64,000 bases of DNA from Verrucomicrobiia bacterium (lineage in GTDB: Bacteria; Verrucomicrobiota; Verrucomicrobiia; Palsa-1439), in NCBI GenBank assembly GCA_035577545.1, contig DATLVI010000041.1, forward strand, positions 62,001 to 126,000. Direction: 5' to 3'. The stretch's first letter is position 1; each line of letters starts with the position of its first letter. This document shows positions 16,605 to 25,778 of the stretch, piece after piece. Below the pieces are notes generated by a model. The model was given only the letters and a program-made list of their open reading frames with translations, did not search any database and was not told the DNA's origin. A program made the translations under genes and the position numbers.

Positions 16605-17876
16605 TCACGACCACCGGCGTTGACGTGATCGCCTGGACAGCGAGAACCCGATCGCCCCCAGACCCAGCGCCGACAACACGATGGTGGACGGTTCTGGAAC
16701 CGTCGCCAACTCGATGCGGAAACTGTTGAGGCTGCCGCCGCCCTTGTTCAGCATGTTGCCGTTCGTGTCGAAGACGTACTGGTCCGTCTCGTTGGTCACC
16801 GAGTTACCGCCCTGATTGGGATCCTGAATGATGTTTACCACGTAGCGGTACGGCGCGCCGTTTGTGTAGAGCGTGGTCACGCCGGTGACAAACACGCAGT
16901 GACCACCGCCGCCGGCCCAACTGACGCCGATCTCGACGTCTCCCGTTGAGTTCAGCGCGCTAATCACCTGGCCGAAGTTCGTCGTGACCACGGTGGGCGC
17001 GATCGCCAGCCCGTTCGTCGCGAAGTACAAATTCTTGCCGGACACGAAGTTGGCAACCGCGGTGCCGCCGCCATTGGTGCTGGCCGGTCCAGTGAAACTG
17101 TTCATGTAGTTCGTCAAAGTCCCGTACACCTGCTGCGCATTCTGGGTGACATTGAGAGAGGGATACATCTGCTGCAGATACTTGATCGAACGCGCGGCGG
17201 CCCCGGGCGCGCAACCATTGAGTTGCTCTGTCACCACAGCGATGTTCGTCTGGGAAGTCCGAATGGCCCCGTTGCTAATGCTGAGGCTGCTAAGGGCACT
17301 GGCGACGGAGGCCGCCATGCCAACCGTATTTTGTGCGAACTGGCTCGCTGGGCTGCCTTCCAGCCCCGGGCTGGTCGTCGTTCCCTCGACCTTGGTCAGG
17401 CCAGCCACGCCGGCGCTCGTGAGCGACCCGCTGGGTTGGAGTGATAACGGCGCAGCCGTGAGGGTGAGAGAGTAAGACAGGCTGCCTACAGCAATGCCAT
17501 CCGTTTGGCCGAGATTGAAATCATACGTGAACGGCAGATCGCCATCAAGATCACCGGCGCTGTTGAACACCACCGGCATATTCTCCACCGCCCAGTTATT
17601 GTTGGCCCCGCCGGGCACCGACGTAACGATGTTCACCCAGCCCGCGTACCCGGATCCGAACGGTGCCAGCGAGCCGGCATCGGCTATGGAGAAATCCACA
17701 CTGGCCTGCCCCCACTGGGAGAATTGGTCCTGGTACCCTCCGATACCATCGCCCCAGGAAATCTGGTCGAACGTTGTGGTCGCAGCGCGGGCTGGCGTAG
17801 CGGTCAGCGCTAGCGAAAGAACAACGACACTGACAAAGACGAAAACCGAATAGCGATTAATGTGACTCATGGCCAA
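16605..17876 (-). CDS. PEP-CTERM sorted protein with a putative C39/papain-like cysteine peptidase core
   Basis: 423 residues. A signal peptide (to about 31, 'LTATPARAA') and a C-terminal 'VPEPSTIVLSALGLGAIG' helix followed by a basic tail mark it for export and exosortase sorting. The middle carries 'NGCAPGAAARSIKYL' (Cys222), 'GGGGHCVFVTGV' (His326) and 'IIQDPNQGG' (Asp352), the order and spacing of Cys, His and Asp seen in C39-like and papain-like folds. The N-terminal third resembles a beta-sandwich. The peptidase assignment is inference from these motifs; processing or activity cannot be shown from the sequence. It is a single gene, followed by about 200 bases without genes. Confidence 0.75.
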   Translation of the reverse strand: MAMSHINRYSVFVFVSVVVLSLALTATPARAATTTFDQISWGDGIGGYQDQFSQWGQASVDFSIADAGSLAPFGSGYAGWVNIVTSVPGGANNNWAVENMPVVFNSAGDLDGDLPFTYDFNLGQTDGIAVGSLSYSLTLTAAPLSLQPSGSLTSAGVAGLTKVEGTTTSPGLEGSPASQFAQNTVGMAASVASALSSLSISNGAIRTSQTNIAVVTEQLNGCAPGAAARSIKYLQQMYPSLNVTQNAQQVYGTLTNYMNSFTGPASTNGGGTAVANFVSGKNLYFATNGLAIAPTVVTTNFGQVISALNSTGDVEIGVSWAGGGGHCVFVTGVTTLYTNGAPYRYVVNIIQDPNQGGNSVTNETDQYVFDTNGNMLNKGGGSLNSFRIELATVPEPSTIVLSALGLGAIGFSLSRRSRQRRWS

Positions 17877-18193
17877 CGATCCCCCATAAAGTCGTGAAGG
17901 GCACGACAGGTGTTCTTGTTTGGTGGTTGATCCCTGTAGGGTATTGCGGATGGATGAGAACCTTTGGCTTCGACAAAGATATGCCGATTACGCCGTAGAC
18001 CGTCTCGCCGCTGAGAGATTGGTGCTCGCCTCACCGAATTCTCCTACTGCCTCCAGACAGGTCATTTAATTACTCTAGATATTACCAGAACTGCAAGCAA
18101 AAAACTTACGTGAATGACCGCCAATGGTAGCCTATGGGAACAGCAACCCACATCGAGGACAACGATAACGTGCTGTCGGGGATCTGAATAAGA
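17877..18193. other. Intergenic region, 317 bases
   Basis: No gene, tRNA or repeat was found. It is the leader and promoter side of the PEP-CTERM gene at 17876 (- strand) and lies after the stop of the next - strand gene. A short hairpin CCCTACAGGG is present (- strand) about 60 bases before the start codon. A comparison with cyclic-di-GMP riboswitch consensus was not convincing. Confidence 0.5.
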
Positions 18194-19639
18194 TTACGGC
18201 GAGCTGGTGCGGTAGAAGCGCTGCGGGATATTTGTCGCCTGCGGGTCAATGAACTGGAACTGACCTGGCGAGACTTCCACGCCGCTGCCGAGAACCGTCC
18301 AGTTGGTCGCGGGCACCGTCATATCGGTGGAGGTCAACACCGTGTTGGTCCCGTAAGGCAGGTTGGTGTAGACCAATTGGAATGTACCGCCCGGTAGCCA
18401 GGCGGCGCTGATGATCACCGGCAGGTCCCGCTCCAGTTGGATCTTGATCACCTGATTCGGCCGGCTGTCCTGACCGAGATAGGCGTAACCGCGCACCGGG
18501 TCGAAGACCGCCGACCGGAAGAAAACCTCGCCGAATGGGAGGATGCCATCAGCGTTGGATGTTGTGTTATTGGTGGTCATACCGTTGGGTGGATTCGTAA
18601 GACTCGTACCTCCCTGCAACTGCAAATAACCGATTTCCACTGGCAGATTCGTCCCATTCAGGCTGAACTGATACACCCGGCCGGGATAACTATTGTCGTC
18701 CGCGAAATAGACGTAGCCCCCCAGGGGATCGATGACGCAAGCAGCCAGTCGTCCTTCGCCGGGCCGGAGATTGATACTGCCGATGAGCGTGGGCGCTACA
18801 TCTCCATCCCCCAGCTTCACTTTGTACACCTTGCTCAAGACATTGGTATCCGGGTTATACGTTCCATAATAGGCATACCCATGCAGCGTGTCGATGGAGG
18901 CGCCGTCAACAAAGTTGATCACCGTGTCCAGGCTGACGGCACCGATGTACCCGGGCGCGTTCGTGCCAGGCGTCAACTTAATCTTCACGACCTGGGGTAT
19001 GTTGGAGTTCGGAAAGCTTTCAAAATAGGCGTAGCCCTTTTGTTTGTCGATTCGGCCAAACCAAAAGGCCGTGTCGCTGTTTGTGATGCTCACGGAGCCG
19101 AGTTCGGTAAACGTGGAGAGCGCCACCTTCGCCACTTTCGCGGGGTTCCCCGAGTTCGTGCAGAGAACGTATCCATAATGATTGGATGGATTCGGATCCG
19201 AGTCGTCAACAACGACGGAAAAGGCGTTGCCGGCCGCCAGCGTGAGTGTACCGGCGCTGCTGGCCGCATTGGTTCCCGGTCCCAACGCATACCGATTCAG
19301 GGTTGTTCGTGCCATATACCCATACCCGGCTGCCGGGTCGATCGCGCTTTCGGTTGCCTGTCCCGTAAAGAGAGCGGGACCAACTTGCACGGGCAGATTT
19401 CCCGTGATATCGAGCTTGAAAAGATATGTGCCGACAAAATACGCATAACCGTTGGTCGGATCGATGAACGCAGTGTACATCCCCTTGTCGTCGGGGAGAG
19501 GAACTCCGTTCGTATCGAGCAGCGTGTTGTGGCGCGGTACGAGAGTTGTGTGGCCAATTCGTTGCAGACTTCCCGCACGCACCGGCAAGGCCAACCCGAA
19601 CAGAAGCAGCCCGGCCGTCAGCGGAAACCTGCATCGCAT
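18194..19639 (-). CDS. Secreted repeat (probable beta-propeller) protein with Verrucomicrobia-type C-terminal module
   Basis: 481 residues from the ATG at 19639, chosen because GAAGG lies nearby upstream and a signal peptide ('LLLFGLALPVRAGS') follows directly. At least six ~50-residue repeats with 'GYAYF(G/V)...V.K..L..' and 'DP..GYVYF' patterns suggest a beta-propeller like the YVTN/NHL type. The end, 'FQFIDPQATNIPQRFYRTSS', is a module shared in form with other large exported proteins here (32948, 40553), ending in (F/Y)YR. There is no PEP-CTERM signal. Its role is unknown; a surface or extracellular location is likely. Confidence 0.7.
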   Translation of the reverse strand: MRCRFPLTAGLLLFGLALPVRAGSLQRIGHTTLVPRHNTLLDTNGVPLPDDKGMYTAFIDPTNGYAYFVGTYLFKLDITGNLPVQVGPALFTGQATESAIDPAAGYGYMARTTLNRYALGPGTNAASSAGTLTLAAGNAFSVVVDDSDPNPSNHYGYVLCTNSGNPAKVAKVALSTFTELGSVSITNSDTAFWFGRIDKQKGYAYFESFPNSNIPQVVKIKLTPGTNAPGYIGAVSLDTVINFVDGASIDTLHGYAYYGTYNPDTNVLSKVYKVKLGDGDVAPTLIGSINLRPGEGRLAACVIDPLGGYVYFADDNSYPGRVYQFSLNGTNLPVEIGYLQLQGGTSLTNPPNGMTTNNTTSNADGILPFGEVFFRSAVFDPVRGYAYLGQDSRPNQVIKIQLERDLPVIISAAWLPGGTFQLVYTNLPYGTNTVLTSTDMTVPATNWTVLGSGVEVSPGQFQFIDPQATNIPQRFYRTSSP

Positions 19640-19766
19640 GGCATTACCCTTCTGCCGCATCCAGGCATTTGTCAAATCGTATGCGTTGCCGGTGGTATCG
19701 AAGTTGGGTATCTTTCAGCCAGCAAATCAACTCAAACCGAGGCCGCAACGTGTGGCACTAGTGACC

Positions 19767-20804
19767 ATGGCCCACAAAAAGATAGACGCGCATGACGGTC
19801 GGTTGCGCTACGTGTCGGACCGACGACCCGGTCTCCAGCGAAAGCGTTGTGGAACCGGCTTTCGCTATGTCACAGCCGAGGGGAAACGGGTGAAGCGCGT
19901 GGCGTTACGACGGATTCGCGAGCTGGCCATTCCACCAGCCTGGGACCAGGTCTGGATTTGTCCCCATCCGAATGGCCATTTGCAAGCTACCGGCCGGGAC
20001 GCCAAAGGTCGCAAACAGTATCTTTACCATCCCCAGTGGCACACCATTCGTAACGAGACCAAGTTTCACCGCCTGACTGCATTCGGCCGGGCGCTACCAA
20101 GAATTCGCAGACGAGTAGCGCGTGATTTGCGGTTGCGTGGATTGCCGCGCGAGAAAGTGGTCGCGGCAGTGGTGCGGTTGCTGGAAGAAACCCACATCCG
20201 TGTCGGCAACGCGGAGTACGCCGATGAAAACCAGTCTTTTGGATTGAGTACCATGCGCAACCGCCATGTCCACGTGCGTGGCGAACGGCTGCAATTCCGG
20301 TTTCGTGGCAAGAGCGGCAAGTTTCACCAGGTGGACTTCGCCGACAAGCGTCTCGCTCGCATTGTCAAACGCTGCCAGGACCTGCCCGGCTACGAATTGT
20401 TCCAATACATCGACGCTGCCGGCGAAACTCGCGATGTGACCTCCGAAGATGTGAACGATTATGTGCGCGCGATCGCGGGCGAAGAGTTCAGCGCCAAAGA
20501 CTTTCGGACCTGGGCCGGGACCATTCAGGCGGCGAGGATCTTGCAACAGCTCGACGGCGACGACAATGAAGAACCAGTCGAATCGGCGCTCGTGAAGGCG
20601 ATTGACGAAGTGGCGGCAGCGTTGGGGAACACCCGCGCCGTCTGCCGCAAGTATTACATCCACCCGGCCGTCATGGACGCCTACCTGGATGGCACGCTCA
20701 TGCAATCGTTTATCGACCACCCGACCCGTGTCACTCAAACTGGTTTGAGTTCCGACGAGGCGGCGGTGTTGCGACTGCTGAAGCGACGCCGCGCCGCGCG
20801 GTAA
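19767..20804 (+). CDS. DNA topoisomerase IB
   Basis: 345 residues. This is the bacterial (poxvirus-like) type IB topoisomerase, which relaxes supercoils through a 3'-phosphotyrosyl intermediate. 'GKRVKRVALRRIRELAIPPAWDQVWICP' opens the domain, 'GRKQYLYHP.W' follows, and 'RLLEETHIRVGNAEYADENQS' and 'FRTWAGTIQAA' supply conserved active-site residues. The catalytic Tyr is Tyr297 in 'CRKYYIHPAV'. The ATG at 19767 begins with 'MAHKKIDAHDGRLRYVSD', the usual start; the frame is open further upstream but overlaps the promoter side of the divergent gene. Confidence 0.93.
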   Translation: MAHKKIDAHDGRLRYVSDRRPGLQRKRCGTGFRYVTAEGKRVKRVALRRIRELAIPPAWDQVWICPHPNGHLQATGRDAKGRKQYLYHPQWHTIRNETKFHRLTAFGRALPRIRRRVARDLRLRGLPREKVVAAVVRLLEETHIRVGNAEYADENQSFGLSTMRNRHVHVRGERLQFRFRGKSGKFHQVDFADKRLARIVKRCQDLPGYELFQYIDAAGETRDVTSEDVNDYVRAIAGEEFSAKDFRTWAGTIQAARILQQLDGDDNEEPVESALVKAIDEVAAALGNTRAVCRKYYIHPAVMDAYLDGTLMQSFIDHPTRVTQTGLSSDEAAVLRLLKRRRAAR

Positions 20805-20808
20805 GGCA

Positions 20809-20849
20809 GCGCATCAAAGGCCGGTGGGCCGCCGGAGAATGATGAGCGC
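20809..20849. terminator. Possible bidirectional terminator between convergent genes
   Basis: An outer GCGCATCA/TGAT-GA-GCGC pairing (with a 2-base bulge) encloses an inner CCGGTG-GGC-CGCCGG hairpin. It sits between the stops of the topoisomerase IB gene (+) and the lectin gene (-). No clear T-run follows, so the call is weak. Confidence 0.4.
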
Positions 20850-20867
20850 TAAACGTTACGTCAAGAG

Positions 20868-21473
20868 TCAGGCGCGAACCTGCTTATAAGACATTGCTAA
20901 TCTCCCCAAGATCGTGAGGCATCCCAGTAGTGCCAAAGCATACGTACCTGGCTCGGGAACCACTTCCGCAACACCGTAGTTGAGGTATGCGGGAAAAGAT
21001 TGGTAGCCGGCCAGAGTTGTGTCCGACACGTTGTTCCATTGTCCAGCATTCGTATCGGGAGCTGGAATTATGAGAGTATATTGATCCGAGAAATTAGGTT
21101 CCTGGGGAGCCCAGTTTCTGTAGGTCGACGGACTGCCATCCACCCATGAGTAACTGTTCGGATCGCCACCGTTCAGACCGGCCGCGTTGAGTCCAATCCA
21201 CAGGTTGCGCGTGACGCCACCAAAGTTTGTAAACGTTTGGCTGATCCAGGCGTTTTCAGCGGCATCGTTAACGGTCGCCAAATTTCCTCCCAAACTTAAC
21301 GCTTGGGATTGGGCATCTGTCCAGTCGCTATTCGCCAAGAGATAATAGGTGTGTCCCGTGGCCGGATTCAGGATTGGGCCAGAGATCGGGGCGGCTTGAA
21401 GGTTTGTCGCTGCCCAGACCGCCAAGACGGCAATTACATCCGCAGACAACCGACTTATTCTACTTGCTTTCAT
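20868..21473 (-). CDS. PEP-CTERM protein with C-type lectin domain
   Basis: 201 residues: signal peptide (to about 28), a C-type lectin-like domain and a C-terminal 'VPEPGTYALALLGCLTILG' sorting helix with a basic tail. The lectin fold is recognised from 'NPATGHTYYLLANSDWTDAQSQALSLGG', 'LWIGLN', 'WVDGSPSTYRNWAPQEPN' and 'GQWNNVSD', the WIGL and WND-like motifs. Such domains bind carbohydrate or protein ligands at the cell surface; the usual EPN/QPD sugar motif appears as 'QEPN'. A sigma-70-like promoter lies about 100 bases upstream. Confidence 0.88.
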   Translation of the reverse strand: MKASRISRLSADVIAVLAVWAATNLQAAPISGPILNPATGHTYYLLANSDWTDAQSQALSLGGNLATVNDAAENAWISQTFTNFGGVTRNLWIGLNAAGLNGGDPNSYSWVDGSPSTYRNWAPQEPNFSDQYTLIIPAPDTNAGQWNNVSDTTLAGYQSFPAYLNYGVAEVVPEPGTYALALLGCLTILGRLAMSYKQVRA

Positions 21474-21575
21474 GTTACTCTCCTCAATGATTAAGGTTGT
21501 TGGGATTCAGGCTTTGCCTCCCCTGGATGAAAGCACGGCGCTTGCAGGCAGGCTTGTGAGGCAATTCGTTCCTCG

Positions 21576-21605
21576 ATTATAGCCTCATTTACCGATAACT
21601 GTCGA
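21576..21605 (-). promoter_or_regulatory. Sigma-70-like promoter for the lectin gene
   Basis: On the - strand TCGACA (21605-21600) and TATAAT (21581-21576) are separated by 18 bases. The -10 box is perfect and the -35 box matches TTGACA at five of six positions. The predicted transcript has a leader of about 100 bases before the ATG at 21473. Confidence 0.5.
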
Positions 21606-21709
21606 GCCTGCTTTCCGGGGGTTTCTAGGGCACGGAGATGAACCGGAATCGCCAATCAAACTGCCAGCATCTCACCCGAAGGCACACAATACATTAACAG
21701 GAGAGAATC

Positions 21710-22459
21710 ATGAAAAAGCTTGAAGGAAAAGTTGCGGTCGTCACGGGCGCATCCAAGGGAATCGGCGCCTCCATTGCCAAACATCTGGCCGCCGAAGGCG
21801 CATCGGTCGTCGTCAACTACTCGTCCAGTAAGGAAGGAGCGGACCGTATCGTTGACGAGATCGCCAAAAAGGGCGGGAAAGCGGTTGCGGTGCAGGCCAA
21901 TGTTGCGAAGCAGACGGACATTGACCGCCTATTTGCCGAGACGAAGAAGTCGTTCGGCAAACTCGATATCCTGGTCAACAATGCCGGGGTGTACGAGTTT
22001 TCTCCTCTTGAAGGCGTTACCGAAACGCAGTTTCACAAGCTGTTCGATCTCAATGTGCTGGGTTTGGTCCTCACCTCACAAGCCGCGGTCAAACATTTCA
22101 GCTCGGCGGGCGGCAGTATCGTCAATATCAGTTCGCTTGCCAGCACCCTGGCGCCGCCGAGTGCCTCGGTTTACAGCGCCACGAAAGGGGCTGTCGATAC
22201 GATCACAAAGTCGCTGGCCAAGGAATTGGGACCGCGCAAGATCCGGGTCAATGCCATCAACCCCGGCATGGTCGAAACCGAGGGAGTCCATTCCGCTGGT
22301 TTCATCGGCAGCGATTTCCACAAGAAGCAGGAAGCGGAAACTCCACTGGGCCGCATTGCCCAGCCCGATGACATAGCGCCTGCCGCAGTCTTTTTCGCTT
22401 CCGACGACGCAGCATTCATCACCGGGGAAACGCTGGTCATTGCCGGTGGTCAACGTTGA
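21710..22459 (+). CDS. Short-chain dehydrogenase/reductase (FabG-like)
   Basis: 249 residues with a Rossmann fold: 'VTGASKGIGASIAKHLA' (NAD(P)-binding TGxxxGIG, from about residue 12), 'VNNAGVYEF' (NAG motif), 'GSIVNISSLAS' (catalytic Ser) and 'YSATKGAV' (Tyr155, Lys159). An 'NYSSSK' stretch after beta 2 favours NADP. The sequence is typical of FabG-like SDRs of unspecified substrate. A strong AGGAGAG site lies eight bases before the ATG. It stands alone; no fatty-acid synthesis genes are nearby, so a FabG role is not assumed. Confidence 0.93.
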   Translation: MKKLEGKVAVVTGASKGIGASIAKHLAAEGASVVVNYSSSKEGADRIVDEIAKKGGKAVAVQANVAKQTDIDRLFAETKKSFGKLDILVNNAGVYEFSPLEGVTETQFHKLFDLNVLGLVLTSQAAVKHFSSAGGSIVNISSLASTLAPPSASVYSATKGAVDTITKSLAKELGPRKIRVNAINPGMVETEGVHSAGFIGSDFHKKQEAETPLGRIAQPDDIAPAAVFFASDDAAFITGETLVIAGGQR

Positions 22460-22473
22460 TTCGTTGAAGTCGG

Positions 22474-22701
22474 TTAGGCAGTCGGATTACTCGTTCGGCC
22501 GGCGAGCCAATCGACCAGCAGAAATGCGCAAGCAAAGTATGGGAATACGCCGTACAGCGTATCGCTCACGGAGTGAGAATGTCCGTCCACTGCCCGAAAC
22601 ACGGTGAGACAAAATATTGCCGCGAGAACGCATACGATTGCGCCCGGAGCCGAAATGGGGACGTAGAACCAGCCGAACCGCTTGAACCATCTTGTTTTCA
22701 T
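22474..22701 (-). CDS. Small membrane protein of unknown function
   Basis: 75 residues with two hydrophobic segments ('ISAPGAIVCVLAAIFCLTVF' and 'LYGVFPYFACAFLLVDWLAG') joined by a His-rich turn ('DGHSHSVSD'). GGAGG lies seven bases before the ATG at 22701, which supports real translation. I do not recognise a named family. It converges with the SDR gene, 14 bases apart. Confidence 0.68.
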   Translation of the reverse strand: MKTRWFKRFGWFYVPISAPGAIVCVLAAIFCLTVFRAVDGHSHSVSDTLYGVFPYFACAFLLVDWLAGRTSNPTA

Positions 22702-22753
22702 TTTGCGCCTCCATTACTTTCAATATTTACTTTGCATTACAAAGCAACTCCTG

Positions 22754-23446
22754 TCAAGGCACAGCTAGCCATTCGACCAATTCGCGCAACGAGGCGATTT
22801 CGCGGGTGATTTCGAGATTGGTCGGACGTGGTTTTTTCCCAGGGTTGTACCAGCAGGCGTCGATACCGTACTGGACGGCACCCTGAATGTCGGAGTTCCA
22901 ACCGTCACCGATCATCAATACTTCGCGCACGGACGGATTTCCCAACCGGGCCAATGCGATGTCGAAGAATTCTTTGGCCGGTTTGGCGAAACCAATCTCT
23001 TCGGAGATGATGATATCGGCGATGTGATCGCGGATCACGGAGCGGGTGAGACGGCCACGTTGGACCACCCGCAGACCGTTGGTCAAAATGGCAATGCGAT
23101 ATTTCCCGTGCAGCGCCTGCAACACTTCGCTCGCGTCCTCGATCAGTTCCGAGCAGGCGGCGAGGCATTCGAGGTAGTGGGCGCTCAAGTCAACTGCCGA
23201 GCCGCCAACCGCGATGTCTTGGAGCAACAGTTCAAAGCGACGGACTTTCACGATTCCCGGCTTGATCTCTCCCCTTTCCACCGCTTGCCAGAGAGCCAGG
23301 TTGATGCGCTGGTAGGCGGCGAGGTAGCCCGGGGCGAACGTGACACCGATCAGCCCAAAGGCCTGCTCCAGCGCCTTGCCTTCCGCGCGCTCGAAGTCAA
23401 AGAGCGTGCCGTCGGCATCGAACAAGAGCCACTGGTAACGTTGCAT
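22754..23446 (-). CDS. HAD-family nucleotidase (YjjG-like)
   Basis: 230 residues. HAD motif I 'LLFDADGTLFDF' is at the N-terminus, followed by the helical cap, motif II 'AILTNG', motif III 'EEIGFAKPAKEFFDIAL' and motif IV 'VLMIGDGWNSDIQGA'. This arrangement matches the YjjG/YfnB group, which dephosphorylates noncanonical pyrimidine nucleotides. The ATG at 23446 puts motif I at its usual place; the longer frame adds an unrelated polar leader. It is 29 bases after the prolyl oligopeptidase stop. A truncated copy of its 5' end lies at 26925-26990. Confidence 0.88.
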   Translation of the reverse strand: MQRYQWLLFDADGTLFDFERAEGKALEQAFGLIGVTFAPGYLAAYQRINLALWQAVERGEIKPGIVKVRRFELLLQDIAVGGSAVDLSAHYLECLAACSELIEDASEVLQALHGKYRIAILTNGLRVVQRGRLTRSVIRDHIADIIISEEIGFAKPAKEFFDIALARLGNPSVREVLMIGDGWNSDIQGAVQYGIDACWYNPGKKPRPTNLEITREIASLRELVEWLAVP

Positions 23447-23475
23447 ATGCGCGGCTGACCCCGATTTCCGCTTGT

Positions 23476-25623
23476 CTACTTCACCGGCTGGAAGTCTTTG
23501 TGGCCGGTCTGCCACAGGAGGAAAGCGGATTGGCCCGCGAAGTTTTTGAAGGTGACGATCTTCTCTTCCGTGAAGTGGCCGTTGTCGTAGTTCACCTTCA
23601 TCAGACTGGGATTGTCCGAGGCTGTTGCCGCCTGCAAGGCAGCCACGAATTTGCCGGGTTCCCAGGCGGGAACTCGGGGATCATTCCAGCCACCGACACC
23701 CATAACCGCAGGATATTTCACACCTTTCTGGACGTGCTGGACCCCGTCCATCTCGAACAGGGCCTGACACTCCACGGGGTCTTTCACCGTGCCAAATTCC
23801 GGCGTGTTGACCGGGCCATTCGGCGAAAACTCCAACCGCATCACGTTCGCGCACCCGACATTGCAAACGGCGGCCGCAAACAAATCGGGGCGTTCCGTGA
23901 TGGCGCGGCTGATCAGGATTCCGCCGGCGCTGGTGCCGGTTCCCGCGAGTTTCTGGGGACTGGTATATCCCTTCTTCACGAGGTATTCCGCGCAGGAAAT
24001 GAAATCTTTCCAGGTGTTGGGCTTGGTCGTCTTGTAACCGGCCCTGTACCAGGCCTCGCCCTTTTCGCTACCGCCCCGGGGGTGCGCAAACGCAAGCACC
24101 ACACCTCGTAGCGCCACCGAACTGCGAATGTTGAAGCTTGGAATGGCACTAATCCCGTAGGCGCCATAGCCGTTGAGAATGCAGCTGTTTGACCCGTCCA
24201 GCAGAATGTCCTTCTTGTAAATGATGGAGAGCGGGATCAGGGTGCCGTCGTGCCCGGGCACTTCGACTTCTTCGGAGGCCAGGTTCTCGAAACCGGGATA
24301 CGACACGTCCGTATTGAAAATGCTCTTCGCGAAGGTGTCCTTCTGCGCATCGAAATCATAGATCGTCACGGGAGAGGTCCAGGAGCTGATGTACACCAGG
24401 CAACGATCCGTTCGCCAATTCGGACAACTCACGTTCACGGTCCCGGATGACGGAAGTTTGATCTCGGAAATCTTGCCATTGCTGAGGTCGTATTTTACGA
24501 GGCGGCCGACAACTCCATTGGAGTACACGATGAGGAGGTAGTGCCTGCTCTTGGTGATGTACCGAATGGTGTCAGTCCCTTCGGGAATCACGGTCTCGGC
24601 GTCTTCCCAGTCCGGATGTTTCGCGCTCGTCCGAACAAGCTTGTATTTTGGCGCGTCGGTATGGGAGACGGCGTAAACGTAATCCCCCTGGAACGCGAAC
24701 CCGCGGATCAGGTTGTCTGAGCGTTTGCAGAGAACATTCCATTTGATTTTTGCGTGTTTCAGTTCGGAGACGGGAGCATAGAAAAGCCGCAGCTCGTTCT
24801 GCACGGTTTCCGCGTTTCCGACCATGTAGTCGGGGTATGATTCATCAACGGAAGCGCTCGGAATTTCCTTCGCTGTCATGCCCAGTTCAGGGTTGCTCTC
24901 GTCGCTGAAGATATCGATGTCGCTGGAAACCTCGGTGCCGAGCTTGTGCACTTTGGTTTTGCGGTTCAATTCGATTTCGAGACTCTTGATATTCGTCGTC
25001 TTGCCGGCGTCGTACAATAAAGACTTGCTGTCCTTCAGCCATCCATGGGGCCCGTAGGAAGGGTAGATACTCTCGGGCAGCAGCGTTCCACGGTCCACGT
25101 CCAATATTCGGATCTCCGACCATTCAGCGCCGCCCGAAGAAAGACCCATCGCGACGTGCTTTCCGTCCCACGACGGGACAATGCTTTGAATGGTCGTGAC
25201 CACACCGGCTTTATATGTGGCTGGGTCGAAGAGCAGCTTTTCCGTCCCGTTCCAACCCTGACGTAAGTAGAGTTTGCCGACGTTTTCGCCGCCTAGCGTC
25301 TTCTTGTAAAAGACGCGACCATTTTCATACCGGATGGACGAGTAATCCGCGGGTTTGAGCTTGTCCAAGGCCAGCCATTCCTGCACCAGCGAATCCCTTC
25401 CCGGGATTTTCGCGAGCAGGCCGTCCGTCAATTCCGCCTGGGCCTTGAACCAGGCTTCGACATCCGCATCCTTCAGGTTCTCCAGCCAGCGGTACGGATC
25501 GTTGTACGTCTTCCCGAAGTAGGTGTCCGAGGCGTCGACGGTTTTTGTCGGGGGATAGTTCCACTGGGCGCGGCAAGGCACGACAACCAGAGCTGAAAGG
25601 ACGAGGGAAAGGAATCTCTTCAT
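23476..25623 (-). CDS. Prolyl oligopeptidase, S9A family, exported
   Basis: 715 residues. A signal peptide ('LSLVLSALVVVPCRAQ') is followed by the S9A start 'VDASDTYFGKTYNDPYRWLENL', a seven-bladed propeller and a C-terminal alpha/beta-hydrolase domain. The likely catalytic triad is Ser565 ('GTSAGGILI'), Asp648 ('GWNDPRVP') and His683 ('NGHFTEE'). It cleaves short peptides after proline, here probably in the periplasm. The ATG at 25623 starts just before the signal peptide. The downstream HAD gene may share its transcript. Confidence 0.93.
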   Translation of the reverse strand: MKRFLSLVLSALVVVPCRAQWNYPPTKTVDASDTYFGKTYNDPYRWLENLKDADVEAWFKAQAELTDGLLAKIPGRDSLVQEWLALDKLKPADYSSIRYENGRVFYKKTLGGENVGKLYLRQGWNGTEKLLFDPATYKAGVVTTIQSIVPSWDGKHVAMGLSSGGAEWSEIRILDVDRGTLLPESIYPSYGPHGWLKDSKSLLYDAGKTTNIKSLEIELNRKTKVHKLGTEVSSDIDIFSDESNPELGMTAKEIPSASVDESYPDYMVGNAETVQNELRLFYAPVSELKHAKIKWNVLCKRSDNLIRGFAFQGDYVYAVSHTDAPKYKLVRTSAKHPDWEDAETVIPEGTDTIRYITKSRHYLLIVYSNGVVGRLVKYDLSNGKISEIKLPSSGTVNVSCPNWRTDRCLVYISSWTSPVTIYDFDAQKDTFAKSIFNTDVSYPGFENLASEEVEVPGHDGTLIPLSIIYKKDILLDGSNSCILNGYGAYGISAIPSFNIRSSVALRGVVLAFAHPRGGSEKGEAWYRAGYKTTKPNTWKDFISCAEYLVKKGYTSPQKLAGTGTSAGGILISRAITERPDLFAAAVCNVGCANVMRLEFSPNGPVNTPEFGTVKDPVECQALFEMDGVQHVQKGVKYPAVMGVGGWNDPRVPAWEPGKFVAALQAATASDNPSLMKVNYDNGHFTEEKIVTFKNFAGQSAFLLWQTGHKDFQPVK

Positions 25624-25745
25624 GATTGATAGTATTAACTTTGACAACACCGACAAGCCCTTTTTGCGGGACTCTCCGCGAGGTGAAAATCAAAGCGGGG
25701 CCTTGGTGGTGAGAAGAAGCACCACTGCGTCAATCAAATGAAGAA

Positions 25746-25765
25746 TGAGGAGATGCGACTCCTCA
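25746..25765 (-). terminator. Possible terminator after rpoZ
   Basis: TGAGGAG and CTCCTCA form a 7-base stem with a 6-base loop; on the - strand the hairpin is followed by 'TTCTTCATTTG'. It lies just after the rpoZ stop. The stem is short, so the call is tentative. Confidence 0.4.
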
Positions 25766-25778
25766 GTCCCACTTGTCG

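Noticed and set aside
17877-18100. Possible cyclic-di-GMP riboswitch before a PEP-CTERM gene
   Set aside because: Some short matches to the consensus were seen, but the conserved core and pairing could not be laid out.
21480-21560. Possible riboswitch in the leader of the lectin gene (AGGCAAAGCCT)
   Set aside because: It is a 4-base hairpin only; other conserved parts of known classes are missing.
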